From NCBI RefSeq assembly GCF_014637175.1, contig NZ_BMEV01000004.1:1-64000 (forward strand): a DNA stretch of 64,000 bases. Reading direction: 5' to 3'. The DNA is from Compostibacillus humi (lineage in GTDB: Bacteria > Bacillota > Bacilli > Bacillales > Amphibacillaceae). A program made the position numbers and the translations under genes. The first letter of the stretch is position 1. Each line of letters begins with the position of its first letter. Shown piece after piece: positions 9,003-15,705 of this stretch. The notes under the pieces are model-generated. The model had not been told where the DNA came from. It saw only the letters and a list, made by a program, of their open reading frames with translations, and searched no databases.

Positions 9003-9884
9003 ATGGAGAGAGGCAGAATAATTAAAGCATTAAGCGGATTCTATTATGTAAAGTCTGGGGATAAAATCTATCGTTGCCAGGGGCGGGGAGTATTTCGGAA
9101 TCAGAAAATTTCTCCCCTCGTCGGTGATTTTGTCGAATTTGAACGAAGGGATTATGAAGAAGGATATATTATGCGCATTGAACCGCGGTCAACGGAACTC
9201 ATACGCCCTCCGATCGCAAATATTGACCAGGCTATCATTATCAGTTCTGCTCGCTCCCCAGAATTCAGTCCAATACTACTGGATCGGTTTCTTGTATTAG
9301 TGGAATATAAGCAGATCCAACCGGTCATTTTTATTACGAAAGCGGATTTACTGTCGGATAAAGAGAAAGAAACCATCCTCCATTATCAAAAAGTATATAA
9401 AAATATTGGCTATCCGGTAGAATTGCTGTCGGTAAAAGACAAAGATGGTCTGCCGGATTTAGGCCATTATTTTAAGGGGAAGGTTACCGTTTTTGCCGGC
9501 CAGTCCGGGGTAGGAAAATCTTCGCTATTAAATGCCTTGGTCCCGTCCCTTACATTGGCAACGAATGAAGTGTCGGAAAGCTTAGGCAGGGGAAAACATA
9601 CGACGAGACACGTGGAACTGATAGAGGCATTTGATGGGCTAATTGCGGATACACCAGGCTTCAGCTCCTTAGAATTAACTGAGATCGATCCGGATGAACT
9701 GACCGATTGTTTTCCGGAAATGGCTAAGCGAAAGGAGCAATGCAAATTCCGCGGCTGTTTACATGACAAGGAACCTGCATGTGCCGTAAAACAGGCGGTG
9801 GACAAGGAGCAAATCGCATCGTTCCGTTATGAAAATTATTTGCGTTTTTTAAATGAAATTCAAAACAGAAAGCCGAGGTATTAA
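9003..9884 (+). CDS. rsgA: Small ribosomal subunit biogenesis GTPase RsgA (YloQ/YjeQ)
   Basis: Circularly permuted GTPase that binds the maturing 30S subunit and checks its decoding centre. The permuted motif order is visible: an N-terminal OB fold, then G4 (TKADLL, about 113), then G1 (GQSGVGKSS, about 165-173) and G3 (DTPGF, about 216). A C-terminal zinc finger has the Cys-Cys-His-Cys spacing in CKFRGCLHDKEPAC (about 246-259). It begins immediately after the prkC stop; AGGAAGG inside prkC is the Shine-Dalgarno. Length 293 aa is typical. Confidence 0.97.
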   Translation: MERGRIIKALSGFYYVKSGDKIYRCQGRGVFRNQKISPLVGDFVEFERRDYEEGYIMRIEPRSTELIRPPIANIDQAIIISSARSPEFSPILLDRFLVLVEYKQIQPVIFITKADLLSDKEKETILHYQKVYKNIGYPVELLSVKDKDGLPDLGHYFKGKVTVFAGQSGVGKSSLLNALVPSLTLATNEVSESLGRGKHTTRHVELIEAFDGLIADTPGFSSLELTEIDPDELTDCFPEMAKRKEQCKFRGCLHDKEPACAVKQAVDKEQIASFRYENYLRFLNEIQNRKPRY

Positions 9885-9885
9885 C

Positions 9886-10545
9886 ATGGTAAAAATTGCA
9901 CCATCTATTCTTTCTGCGGATTTTTCCAAATTAAAAGATGAAATTAAGGAAGTGGAAATAGCAGGGGCAGATTATTTGCATGTGGACGTCATGGACGGTC
10001 ATTTCGTCCCGAATATTACGATTGGGCCGTTAGTCGTGGAGGCGATAAAGCCCCATACAAAGCTGCCCTTGGACGTCCATTTAATGATTGAGAATCCGGA
10101 TCAATATATTCCAGAGTTTGCCAAGAGCGGTGCGTCGATTATTTCTGTGCACCAAGAAGCGTGTACCCATCTCCATCGAACAATTCAGCTGATAAAAGAC
10201 AACGGAGTGCAGGCAGGAGTTGTGATCAATCCGGCAACACCGGCACAGCTGATTAAACCAATCCTTGCTGATGTCGATCTCGTTTTAGTTATGACGGTCA
10301 ATCCGGGATTTGGCGGGCAATCATTTATTAAGGAGACGTTGCCGAAAATTTGGGAGATTGCCAAGTGGCGTGAAGAGTTGAACTTGTCCTTCCAGATTGA
10401 AGTGGACGGCGGAGTAAACCGTGAAACGGCAAAATGGTGTACGGATAAGGGAGCTGACATTTTGGTCGCCGGAAGTGCCATCTTCAACGAAAAGGACAGG
10501 GCAAAAGCGATTGAAACCATCGTAAACAGCGTGAAAGGGAATTAA
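9886..10545 (+). CDS. rpe: Ribulose-phosphate 3-epimerase
   Basis: Interconverts D-ribulose 5-phosphate and D-xylulose 5-phosphate in the pentose phosphate pathway. TIM-barrel signatures: APSILSADF at the N-terminus, HVDVMDGHFVPN (about 32-43), HLMIENP, MTVNPGFGGQ (about 136-145), and EVDGGVN near 175; metal ligands are expected in the His and Asp residues of the first, second and last of these. The start at 9886, one base after the rsgA stop, gives 219 aa and the canonical MVKIAPSILSAD start; a longer frame from 9853 lacks a sensible ribosome site. Confidence 0.97.
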   Translation: MVKIAPSILSADFSKLKDEIKEVEIAGADYLHVDVMDGHFVPNITIGPLVVEAIKPHTKLPLDVHLMIENPDQYIPEFAKSGASIISVHQEACTHLHRTIQLIKDNGVQAGVVINPATPAQLIKPILADVDLVLVMTVNPGFGGQSFIKETLPKIWEIAKWREELNLSFQIEVDGGVNRETAKWCTDKGADILVAGSAIFNEKDRAKAIETIVNSVKGN

Positions 10546-10546
10546 T

Positions 10547-11197
10547 ATGCTGTCTATTGGAATCGTCGGGAATGGCCCCGAAGAACTGCTCGAAGATTTC
10601 CGCCGTTTTTCTGAGGACATTGATATTTGGATTGGTGCAGACCGGGGCGCCTTGTTTCTGGCAAGAGAAAACATTTATATGCAATATGCAGTCGGCGATT
10701 TTGATTCCGTCAGCAGCGAAGAGAGACAAAGAATCAAGCAATATAGCAAACATTTTCAACACCACCCCGAAGAAAAAAACGAAACCGATTTGGAATTAGC
10801 ACTCATAATCGCTTATCAGCTAAAGCCAGAAAACATATATTTATTTGGCGTTACCGGAGGAAGGCTGGATCACGGTTTGGCAAATATCCAGCAATTGTAT
10901 ACGATCCGCCAAAAGGGCATCCAAGGAGTTATCGTTGACAAACAGAATCGAATTGAAATGTTTTTCCCCGGGACATATGAAATTACAAAAGACAAACATT
11001 ATCCCTATATATCATTTATACCCTTTTCAAAAAAGGTGGAAAAACTATCATTAGAAGGTTTTTACTATCCGCTGAAAGAAGCGACGATTTGTTGGGGGTC
11101 CACCCGCTGTATTTCCAATGAACTTCTTGAAAATAGTGGTACTTTTTCTTTTCAGGAAGGCATAGTATTAGTTATAAAGAGTCGCAATGTGATTTGA
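10547..11197 (+). CDS. thiN: Thiamine pyrophosphokinase
   Basis: Transfers pyrophosphate from ATP to thiamine to make thiamine pyrophosphate. Family motifs are clear: GADRGA (near 31), GDFDSV (near 49), ETDLELAL (about 80-87), and GVTGGRLDHGLAN near 103. At 216 aa it matches B. subtilis ThiN (YloS). It starts one base after the rpe stop. The last ~40 nt of the gene contain a CATAGTATT element that could serve as a sigma-E-type -10 for spoVM; this is only a weak resemblance. Confidence 0.95.
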   Translation: MLSIGIVGNGPEELLEDFRRFSEDIDIWIGADRGALFLARENIYMQYAVGDFDSVSSEERQRIKQYSKHFQHHPEEKNETDLELALIIAYQLKPENIYLFGVTGGRLDHGLANIQQLYTIRQKGIQGVIVDKQNRIEMFFPGTYEITKDKHYPYISFIPFSKKVEKLSLEGFYYPLKEATICWGSTRCISNELLENSGTFSFQEGIVLVIKSRNVI

Positions 11198-11223
11198 ATG
11201 GAAGTCACGATAGGAGGGCACTT

Positions 11224-11307
11224 ATGAAATTTTATACGATTAAACTCCCAAAATTTATCGGCGGATTTGTAAAAATCGTCATCGGCATTTTTAAAAAGGA
11301 TAAATAA
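11224..11307 (+). CDS. spoVM: Stage V sporulation protein M (SpoVM), 27-residue peptide
   Basis: A tiny amphipathic peptide made in the mother cell that recognises the convex curvature of the forespore membrane and anchors SpoIVA, the coat basement layer. The N-terminal residues MKFYTIKLPKF are identical to my recollection of B. subtilis SpoVM, including Pro9, which is important for curvature recognition; the rest is one amphipathic helix with a Lys-rich end. It is one residue longer than the 26-aa B. subtilis peptide and differs in the second half (I/V/F in place of the L/R/A/M positions). AGGAGG lies 8 nt before the ATG. The location between thiN and rpmB is the conserved one. Confidence 0.96.
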   Translation: MKFYTIKLPKFIGGFVKIVIGIFKKDK

Positions 11308-11401
11308 CTTGTCATTCGCTTTTGTTTCATCTCCATAAGATGGCAAAAGCATTTTTTTTAATTTCTGATAGGAGGGGGATTGGAAAGAGATTTCCGAAAT
11401 G

Positions 11402-11470
11402 AAAAAACACCCTGCTTCGTGAAAAGCTTTCAAAATTAAAAAGACATTTCAACGTCATCGGGTGTTTTTT
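11402..11470. terminator. Probable bidirectional terminator between spoVM and rpmB
   Basis: AAAAAACACCC at the left and GGGTGTTTTTT at the right form an 11-bp stem whose arms end in A and T tracts, so it could stop transcription from either side. The enclosed ~47 nt contain smaller inverted repeats around TGAAAAGCTTTCA and GACATTTCAACGTC. The position between convergent genes supports the call. The loop is long for a classical terminator. Confidence 0.6.
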
Positions 11471-11526
11471 AAGAGATATAGAATATAGAAAATTCCTTGT
11501 CTCTTCATTACATTGTTTCATTAAAA

Positions 11527-11715
11527 TTAGACACGTTCCACTTTCCCAGACTTTAATGCACGGGCAGAAACGTATACTTTTTTCGGTTTTCCATCTACCA
11601 TAATGCGCACTTTTTGCACATTTGCTTTCCATTTGCGCTTATTGGAATTCATAGCGTGAGAGCGTTGATTTCCGCTGCGGGTACCACGTCCAGTAACAAC
11701 ACATTTTCTAGCCAT
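11527..11715 (-). CDS. rpmB: 50S ribosomal protein L28
   Basis: Structural protein of the large ribosomal subunit. The 62-aa product has the L28 signature [21 protein letters not shown] at its N-terminus and a basic, short C-terminal part ([22 protein letters not shown]). The start at 11715 is set by a strong AGGAGG; an upstream in-frame TTG at 11787 would add 24 unrelated residues. The first cysteine is present but the further CxxC pair of zinc-binding L28 forms is absent. As in B. subtilis it is on the opposite strand to its neighbours. Confidence 0.98.
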   Translation of the reverse strand: MARKCVVTGRGTRSGNQRSHAMNSNKRKWKANVQKVRIMVDGKPKKVYVSARALKSGKVERV

Positions 11716-11758
11716 GTTATTCCCTCCTAACTCTATATATGTGTCATCATACTCATTC

Positions 11759-11787
11759 AATTTATCACAAACCTTGGGAGAATGCAA
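11759..11787 (-). promoter_or_regulatory. Candidate sigma-A promoter of rpmB
   Basis: On the - strand TTGCAT (11787-11782) and TAAATT (11764-11759) are separated by 17 bp, about 45 bp upstream of the rpmB ATG. The -35 is good, the -10 is moderate. Confidence 0.5.
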
Positions 11788-11879
11788 TGATTCAATTGCG
11801 TACAGTACTTATTCACTTGACATCTAAAATAAATTCATCCATTGTTATAAAAGGGAAAATGAATCATTGGTCTGAATGT

Positions 11880-11918
11880 TTAGTACCAGCTTTTAAAAAT
11901 ATCGGGCTATAGTATAAT
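11880..11918 (+). promoter_or_regulatory. yloU-fakA promoter with a FapR-box-like element
   Basis: TATAAT at 11913-11918 is a consensus -10; the -35 region (CTTTTA, about 11890) is poor. The sequence TTAGTACCAGCTTTTAA at 11880-11896 overlaps the -35. Its left half TTAGTACC is identical to the FapR operator half-site and to that of the fapR operator in this window (17781-17797); the right half is degenerate. A second possible start signal is the extended -10 TGTTATAAA at 11843-11851. Confidence 0.45.
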
Positions 11919-11955
11919 TTTCTTATATTAGAAGCAGGTTTTAAGGAGGATTATT

Positions 11956-12318
11956 ATGTCCATTGAATTGAATACAAAGGATGGCAAAGTTACTATTACC
12001 ACGGATGTAATTGCCACCGTTGCCGGCGGTACGGCAGTGGAATGCTACGGAATTGTCGGCATGGCGTCAAAAAGTCAAATTAGAGACGGCATTGCAGAAA
12101 TCTTGCGGAAAGAGAATTTTTCCCGGGGGATTGTCGTTCGTCAAGAAGATGATAAACTTCATATTGATATGTATATTATCGTCAGCTATGGAACGAAAAT
12201 ATCTGAAGTAGCCAACAATGTCCAATCCCAAGTAAAATATGCTTTAAGCAAATCTTTAGGATTAGCAGTCGATTCGGTAAATATTTTTGTCCAAGGTGTT
12301 AGAGTAGAAAAAGATTAA
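11956..12318 (+). CDS. yloU: Asp23/Gls24 family envelope stress protein YloU
   Basis: Member of the Asp23/Gls24 family (DUF322), small proteins found in Gram-positive bacteria and associated with the membrane or cell-wall stress; the exact role of YloU is not established. The 120-aa sequence has the family pattern: N-terminal ITTDVIATVAGGTAVECYGIVGM, a central YIIVSYGTKISEVA and the C-terminal VNIFVQGVRV. No membrane segment. AAGGAGG precedes the ATG. It lies 23 bp upstream of fakA and is probably cotranscribed, the arrangement conserved through Firmicutes. Confidence 0.93.
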   Translation: MSIELNTKDGKVTITTDVIATVAGGTAVECYGIVGMASKSQIRDGIAEILRKENFSRGIVVRQEDDKLHIDMYIIVSYGTKISEVANNVQSQVKYALSKSLGLAVDSVNIFVQGVRVEKD

Positions 12319-12341
12319 TAGCGGATGTTCAAGGAGGAAGT

Positions 12342-14000
12342 ATGGTGACCATTTCAAAAATCGATGGTGTTATGCTAGCACAAATGATTCAATCAGGTGC
12401 CCGCCACCTGGCCAATAACGCCAAAAAAATAGATGCATTAAACGTCTTTCCGGTACCGGATGGAGATACAGGTACGAATATGAACTTGTCCATGACTTCA
12501 GGGGCAAGTGAGGTAAAAAAATTACATACAGATAACGTTTCTGAAGTAGCCAACGCTTTTGCGAAAGGCTTGCTGATGGGAGCAAGAGGAAATTCGGGAG
12601 TTATTTTATCGCAAATTTTCCGCGGCTTTGCCAAAGGAGTCGATAAGAAAAACTCTTTAGATACAAAGGATTTGGCAGAAGCCTTTGAAACAGGGGTTGC
12701 TGTTGCCTATAAAGCGGTCATGAAACCGGTGGAAGGAACCATTCTTACCGTCGCAAAAGATGCGGCAAAAGAAGCAGCTTTCCTTGCGAAGCAGGAAACG
12801 GATATTGTCGTATTTATGGAAAAAGTATTAAAGAAAGCAAAAGTTTCTCTCAAAAGAACGCCGGAACTGCTGCCGGTCCTGAAGGAAGTCGGGGTAGTTG
12901 ATTCAGGCGGCCAAGGACTTGTTACGATATATGAAGGGTTTTTGGCGGCGTTAACTGGCGAAGAGCTGCCGGAAGAAGAGCCGAATGTTTTAGATATGGA
13001 CGAACTCGTTCATCACGAGCATCATCAGGCCCAGGAATTTATGGATACTTCGGAAATTGTATACGGCTATTGCACCGAATTTATGATTAAGTTTGAAGAG
13101 GAAAAACTGGCAGCCCATCCATTCAGCGAAGAAGCGTTCCGTGAAGAATTAAGCGAACATGGAGATTCATTGCTCGTCGTTTCTGATGACGAAATTGTAA
13201 AAGTGCATATTCATACGGAGAGTCCGGGGACATGTCTCAATTTGGGCCAACGGTTTGGCAGTTTCCTGAAGGTGAAAGTGGATAATATGCGGGAGCAACA
13301 TTCAGCTATTGTCAATAAAAAGGAAGAAAAACCAAAAGAGAAAAAAGAGTATGGCATTGTAACCGTAGCGATGGGCAAAGGGCTGAAAAACTTGTTTGAA
13401 AGTCTTGGCGCTTCCGTCGTTATTGAAGGCGGCCAGACGATGAACCCGAGCACCCAGGACATTGCAGAAGCAATTAATCGAGCCAATGCGAAAAATGTTA
13501 TCGTTCTGCCGAATAATAAAAATATCCGCATGGCAGCAGATCAGGCTGCAGAGCTTGCGGAAGTGAATGCGGTCGTTGTGCCGACGACGACAATCCCTCA
13601 AGGAATTAGCGCCATGCTTGCTTTTCATCCGGAAAATGATACCGAATCCAATCAGAAAGCGATGGATGAAGCAAGAAAACTCGTGAAAACGGGACAAATT
13701 ACTTATGCGGTGAGAGACACCCAGATGGAAGGAATAACGATTGAGAAAGGTCATTTTATGGGAATTAGTGACGGCAAAATTGTGGCAACGGATCCGAACC
13801 GGCAGGAGACGGTCAAATTATTGCTGGAACAAATGATTACAGATGACGATGAAATATTAACGATTCTCGTCGGCGAAGACGCAACCGCGGAAGAAACTGA
13901 CGATATTATCGCATTTGTAGAGCAGACATTTGAGGATGTCGAAATTGAAGTGCACCAGGGGGACCAGCCAATTTACTCATATATATTCTCCGTAGAATAA
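12342..14000 (+). CDS. fakA: Fatty acid kinase, ATP-binding subunit FakA (YloV)
   Basis: Phosphorylates exogenous fatty acids bound to a FakB partner, giving acyl-phosphate for PlsX/PlsY phospholipid synthesis. The N-terminal DhaL-like nucleotide domain shows the NVFPVPDGDTGTNMNLS motif (about 34-50), whose Asp residues bind Mg, and GARGNSGVILSQ near 83. The middle and C-terminal (DegV-like) domains follow; 552 aa fits B. subtilis YloV. No fakB gene is in the window. Being next to yloU, under a promoter with a FapR-like element, suggests coordination with the plsX-fab operon 4 kb downstream. Confidence 0.94.
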   Translation: MVTISKIDGVMLAQMIQSGARHLANNAKKIDALNVFPVPDGDTGTNMNLSMTSGASEVKKLHTDNVSEVANAFAKGLLMGARGNSGVILSQIFRGFAKGVDKKNSLDTKDLAEAFETGVAVAYKAVMKPVEGTILTVAKDAAKEAAFLAKQETDIVVFMEKVLKKAKVSLKRTPELLPVLKEVGVVDSGGQGLVTIYEGFLAALTGEELPEEEPNVLDMDELVHHEHHQAQEFMDTSEIVYGYCTEFMIKFEEEKLAAHPFSEEAFREELSEHGDSLLVVSDDEIVKVHIHTESPGTCLNLGQRFGSFLKVKVDNMREQHSAIVNKKEEKPKEKKEYGIVTVAMGKGLKNLFESLGASVVIEGGQTMNPSTQDIAEAINRANAKNVIVLPNNKNIRMAADQAAELAEVNAVVVPTTTIPQGISAMLAFHPENDTESNQKAMDEARKLVKTGQITYAVRDTQMEGITIEKGHFMGISDGKIVATDPNRQETVKLLLEQMITDDDEILTILVGEDATAEETDDIIAFVEQTFEDVEIEVHQGDQPIYSYIFSVE

Positions 14001-14030
14001 ATCGCCAAAAATCTTTGGCGATTTATTTTC
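14001..14030 (+). terminator. Rho-independent terminator after fakA
   Basis: ATCGCCAAA (14001-14009) pairs perfectly with TTTGGCGAT (14014-14022) across a four-base loop, followed by TTATTTTCTTTC. It starts directly after the fakA stop codon. Confidence 0.85.
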
Positions 14031-14044
14031 TTTCATGGGATTTA

Positions 14045-14092
14045 AATGGTAACCATTGTAATAATGATTAAATCGATAGAGTTTGTTATAAT
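14045..14092 (+). promoter_or_regulatory. sdaAB promoter (extended -10) with upstream palindrome
   Basis: TGTTATAAT at 14084-14092 is an extended -10 (TG at 14084-14085, TATAAT at 14087-14092). A 13-bp palindrome AATGGTAACCATT (14045-14057, six-base arms) lies just upstream of where the -35 would be. It could be an operator or an activator site; no regulator is identified. Confidence 0.5.
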
Positions 14093-14124
14093 TTACTTAG
14101 CAAACAGGGAAGGAGTAGGGGGAA

Positions 14125-14787
14125 ATGAAATATCAGTCGGTATTTGATATCATCGGCCCGGTAATGGTCGGACCGTCAAGCTCGCATACTGCAGGCGCAG
14201 CAAGAATCGGGCTTGCAGCAAGAAATCTGTTTGGCAAGCAGCCTGCTTGGGCAAAAATTCACTTATATGAGTCTTTTGCAAAAACGTATCGCGGCCACGG
14301 AACGGATTTTGCCCTAGCTGGAGGTTTATTAGGCTTTGCAACCGACGATCCGCGCATGAGCAAAGCTTTAGATATAGCAAAAGAAGAAGGGCTTCACATC
14401 GAATTTATTGAAGATAGTGCCTCAAGCGTCCATCCGAATACGGCAAGAGTAATTGTCGGGGACGGGAAAGAAGAGCTGGAACTGGTTGGAATTTCCATCG
14501 GCGGAGGAAAAATTGAAATTATTGAGCTGAACGGTTTCGAACTGCGCCTTTCCGGCAATCATCCTGCCATACTCGTATTGCACAATGACCGCTTCGGAGC
14601 GATTGCATCGGTTACAAAGATTTTAGCAAAATATAGAATTAATATCGGTCATATGGAAGTAAACCGTAAAGATGTCGGCAAGGATGCATTGATGGTTATA
14701 GAGACGGACCAAAATGTGGATGATACTATTTTAAATGAATTAAAGGGTGCAGACCATATTATAAAAGTTTCGAAAATCGTTAGCTGA
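14125..14787 (+). CDS. sdaAB: L-serine ammonia-lyase, beta subunit
   Basis: Beta chain of the two-subunit, iron-sulfur L-serine dehydratase that converts L-serine to pyruvate and ammonia. The N-terminal segment has GPVMVGPSSSHTAGAARIG, a family hallmark, followed by the GHGTD stretch. An ACT-type regulatory domain (IASVTKILAKYRINIGHM and following) occupies about residues 148-220. At 220 aa it matches the Bacillus subunit. GGAGTAGGGGG lies before the ATG. sdaAA follows after 20 bp. Confidence 0.96.
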   Translation: MKYQSVFDIIGPVMVGPSSSHTAGAARIGLAARNLFGKQPAWAKIHLYESFAKTYRGHGTDFALAGGLLGFATDDPRMSKALDIAKEEGLHIEFIEDSASSVHPNTARVIVGDGKEELELVGISIGGGKIEIIELNGFELRLSGNHPAILVLHNDRFGAIASVTKILAKYRINIGHMEVNRKDVGKDALMVIETDQNVDDTILNELKGADHIIKVSKIVS

Positions 14788-14807
14788 TATTGACAGGGGG
14801 AATAAAG

Positions 14808-15692
14808 ATGGGTATACGATTTCGTACCGTAAGTGAGCTATTGGAGTTAACGGAAAAACATGATCTTCCCATTTCCGAAGTAATGATCCAGCAAGAAATG
14901 GATATAAAAGGAAAAAACCGCGATGAATTATACGAGCAAATGGAAAAAAACTTGCAAGTCATGGAAAAAGCAATTGAAGATGCCTTTAAAGGAGTACAAT
15001 CCGTTACCGGTTTAACCGGCGGGGATGCAGTCCGAATTCAAAAATATATGAAGGAAAATACCCCGCTTTCCGGAAATCTCCTTTTGGATGCTGTTTCGAA
15101 GGCGATGGGAACTAATGAAGTGAATGCTGCGATGGGAATTATTTGTGCCACACCGACCGCGGGCAGTGCAGGCTGTGTTCCTGGAGCTTTGTTCGCGGTA
15201 AAGGAACGGTTTAACCCTAGCAGGGAAGACATGATTCGCTTTTTATTTACAGCTGGCGCCTTCGGTTTTGTCGTAGCAAATAATGCTTTTATATCAGGTG
15301 CGGCTGGCGGCTGTCAAGCGGAAATCGGTTCCGCTGGAGCGATGGCTTCTGCCGCCATTGTGGAAATGGCAGGCGGAACGCCGGAGCAATCTGCCAATGC
15401 TTTCGCCATTACATTAAAGAATATGCTCGGACTAGTTTGTGACCCGGTTGCAGGATTGGTAGAAGTGCCTTGTGTGAAACGAAATGCATTAGGAGTATCT
15501 CAAGCGCTAGTTTCGGCAGATTTGGCACTTGCCGGTGTGAAAAGCAAAATTCCTTGTGATGAAGTCATCGGTGCAATGTACCGTATTGGCAAACAAATGC
15601 CTTCTGCATTGAGAGAAACCGGCGAAGGAGGATTAGCTGATACACCGACAGGGCGGCTGCTGAAAGAGAAAATCTTTGGCGCATCTGTCTAG
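14808..15692 (+). CDS. sdaAA: L-serine ammonia-lyase, alpha subunit (iron-sulfur)
   Basis: Catalytic chain of L-serine dehydratase, which carries an oxygen-sensitive [4Fe-4S] cluster. Cysteines expected as ligands are seen in CATPTAGSAGC, GGCQAEIGSAGAM, and CDPVAGLVEVPCVKRN. The start at 14808 gives 294 aa; it has CAGGGGG upstream, while the frame open from 14790 would put the start before that ribosome site. It is followed 13 bp later by recG. Confidence 0.96.
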   Translation: MGIRFRTVSELLELTEKHDLPISEVMIQQEMDIKGKNRDELYEQMEKNLQVMEKAIEDAFKGVQSVTGLTGGDAVRIQKYMKENTPLSGNLLLDAVSKAMGTNEVNAAMGIICATPTAGSAGCVPGALFAVKERFNPSREDMIRFLFTAGAFGFVVANNAFISGAAGGCQAEIGSAGAMASAAIVEMAGGTPEQSANAFAITLKNMLGLVCDPVAGLVEVPCVKRNALGVSQALVSADLALAGVKSKIPCDEVIGAMYRIGKQMPSALRETGEGGLADTPTGRLLKEKIFGASV

Positions 15693-15705
15693 AAAGAGGG
15701 ATTTT

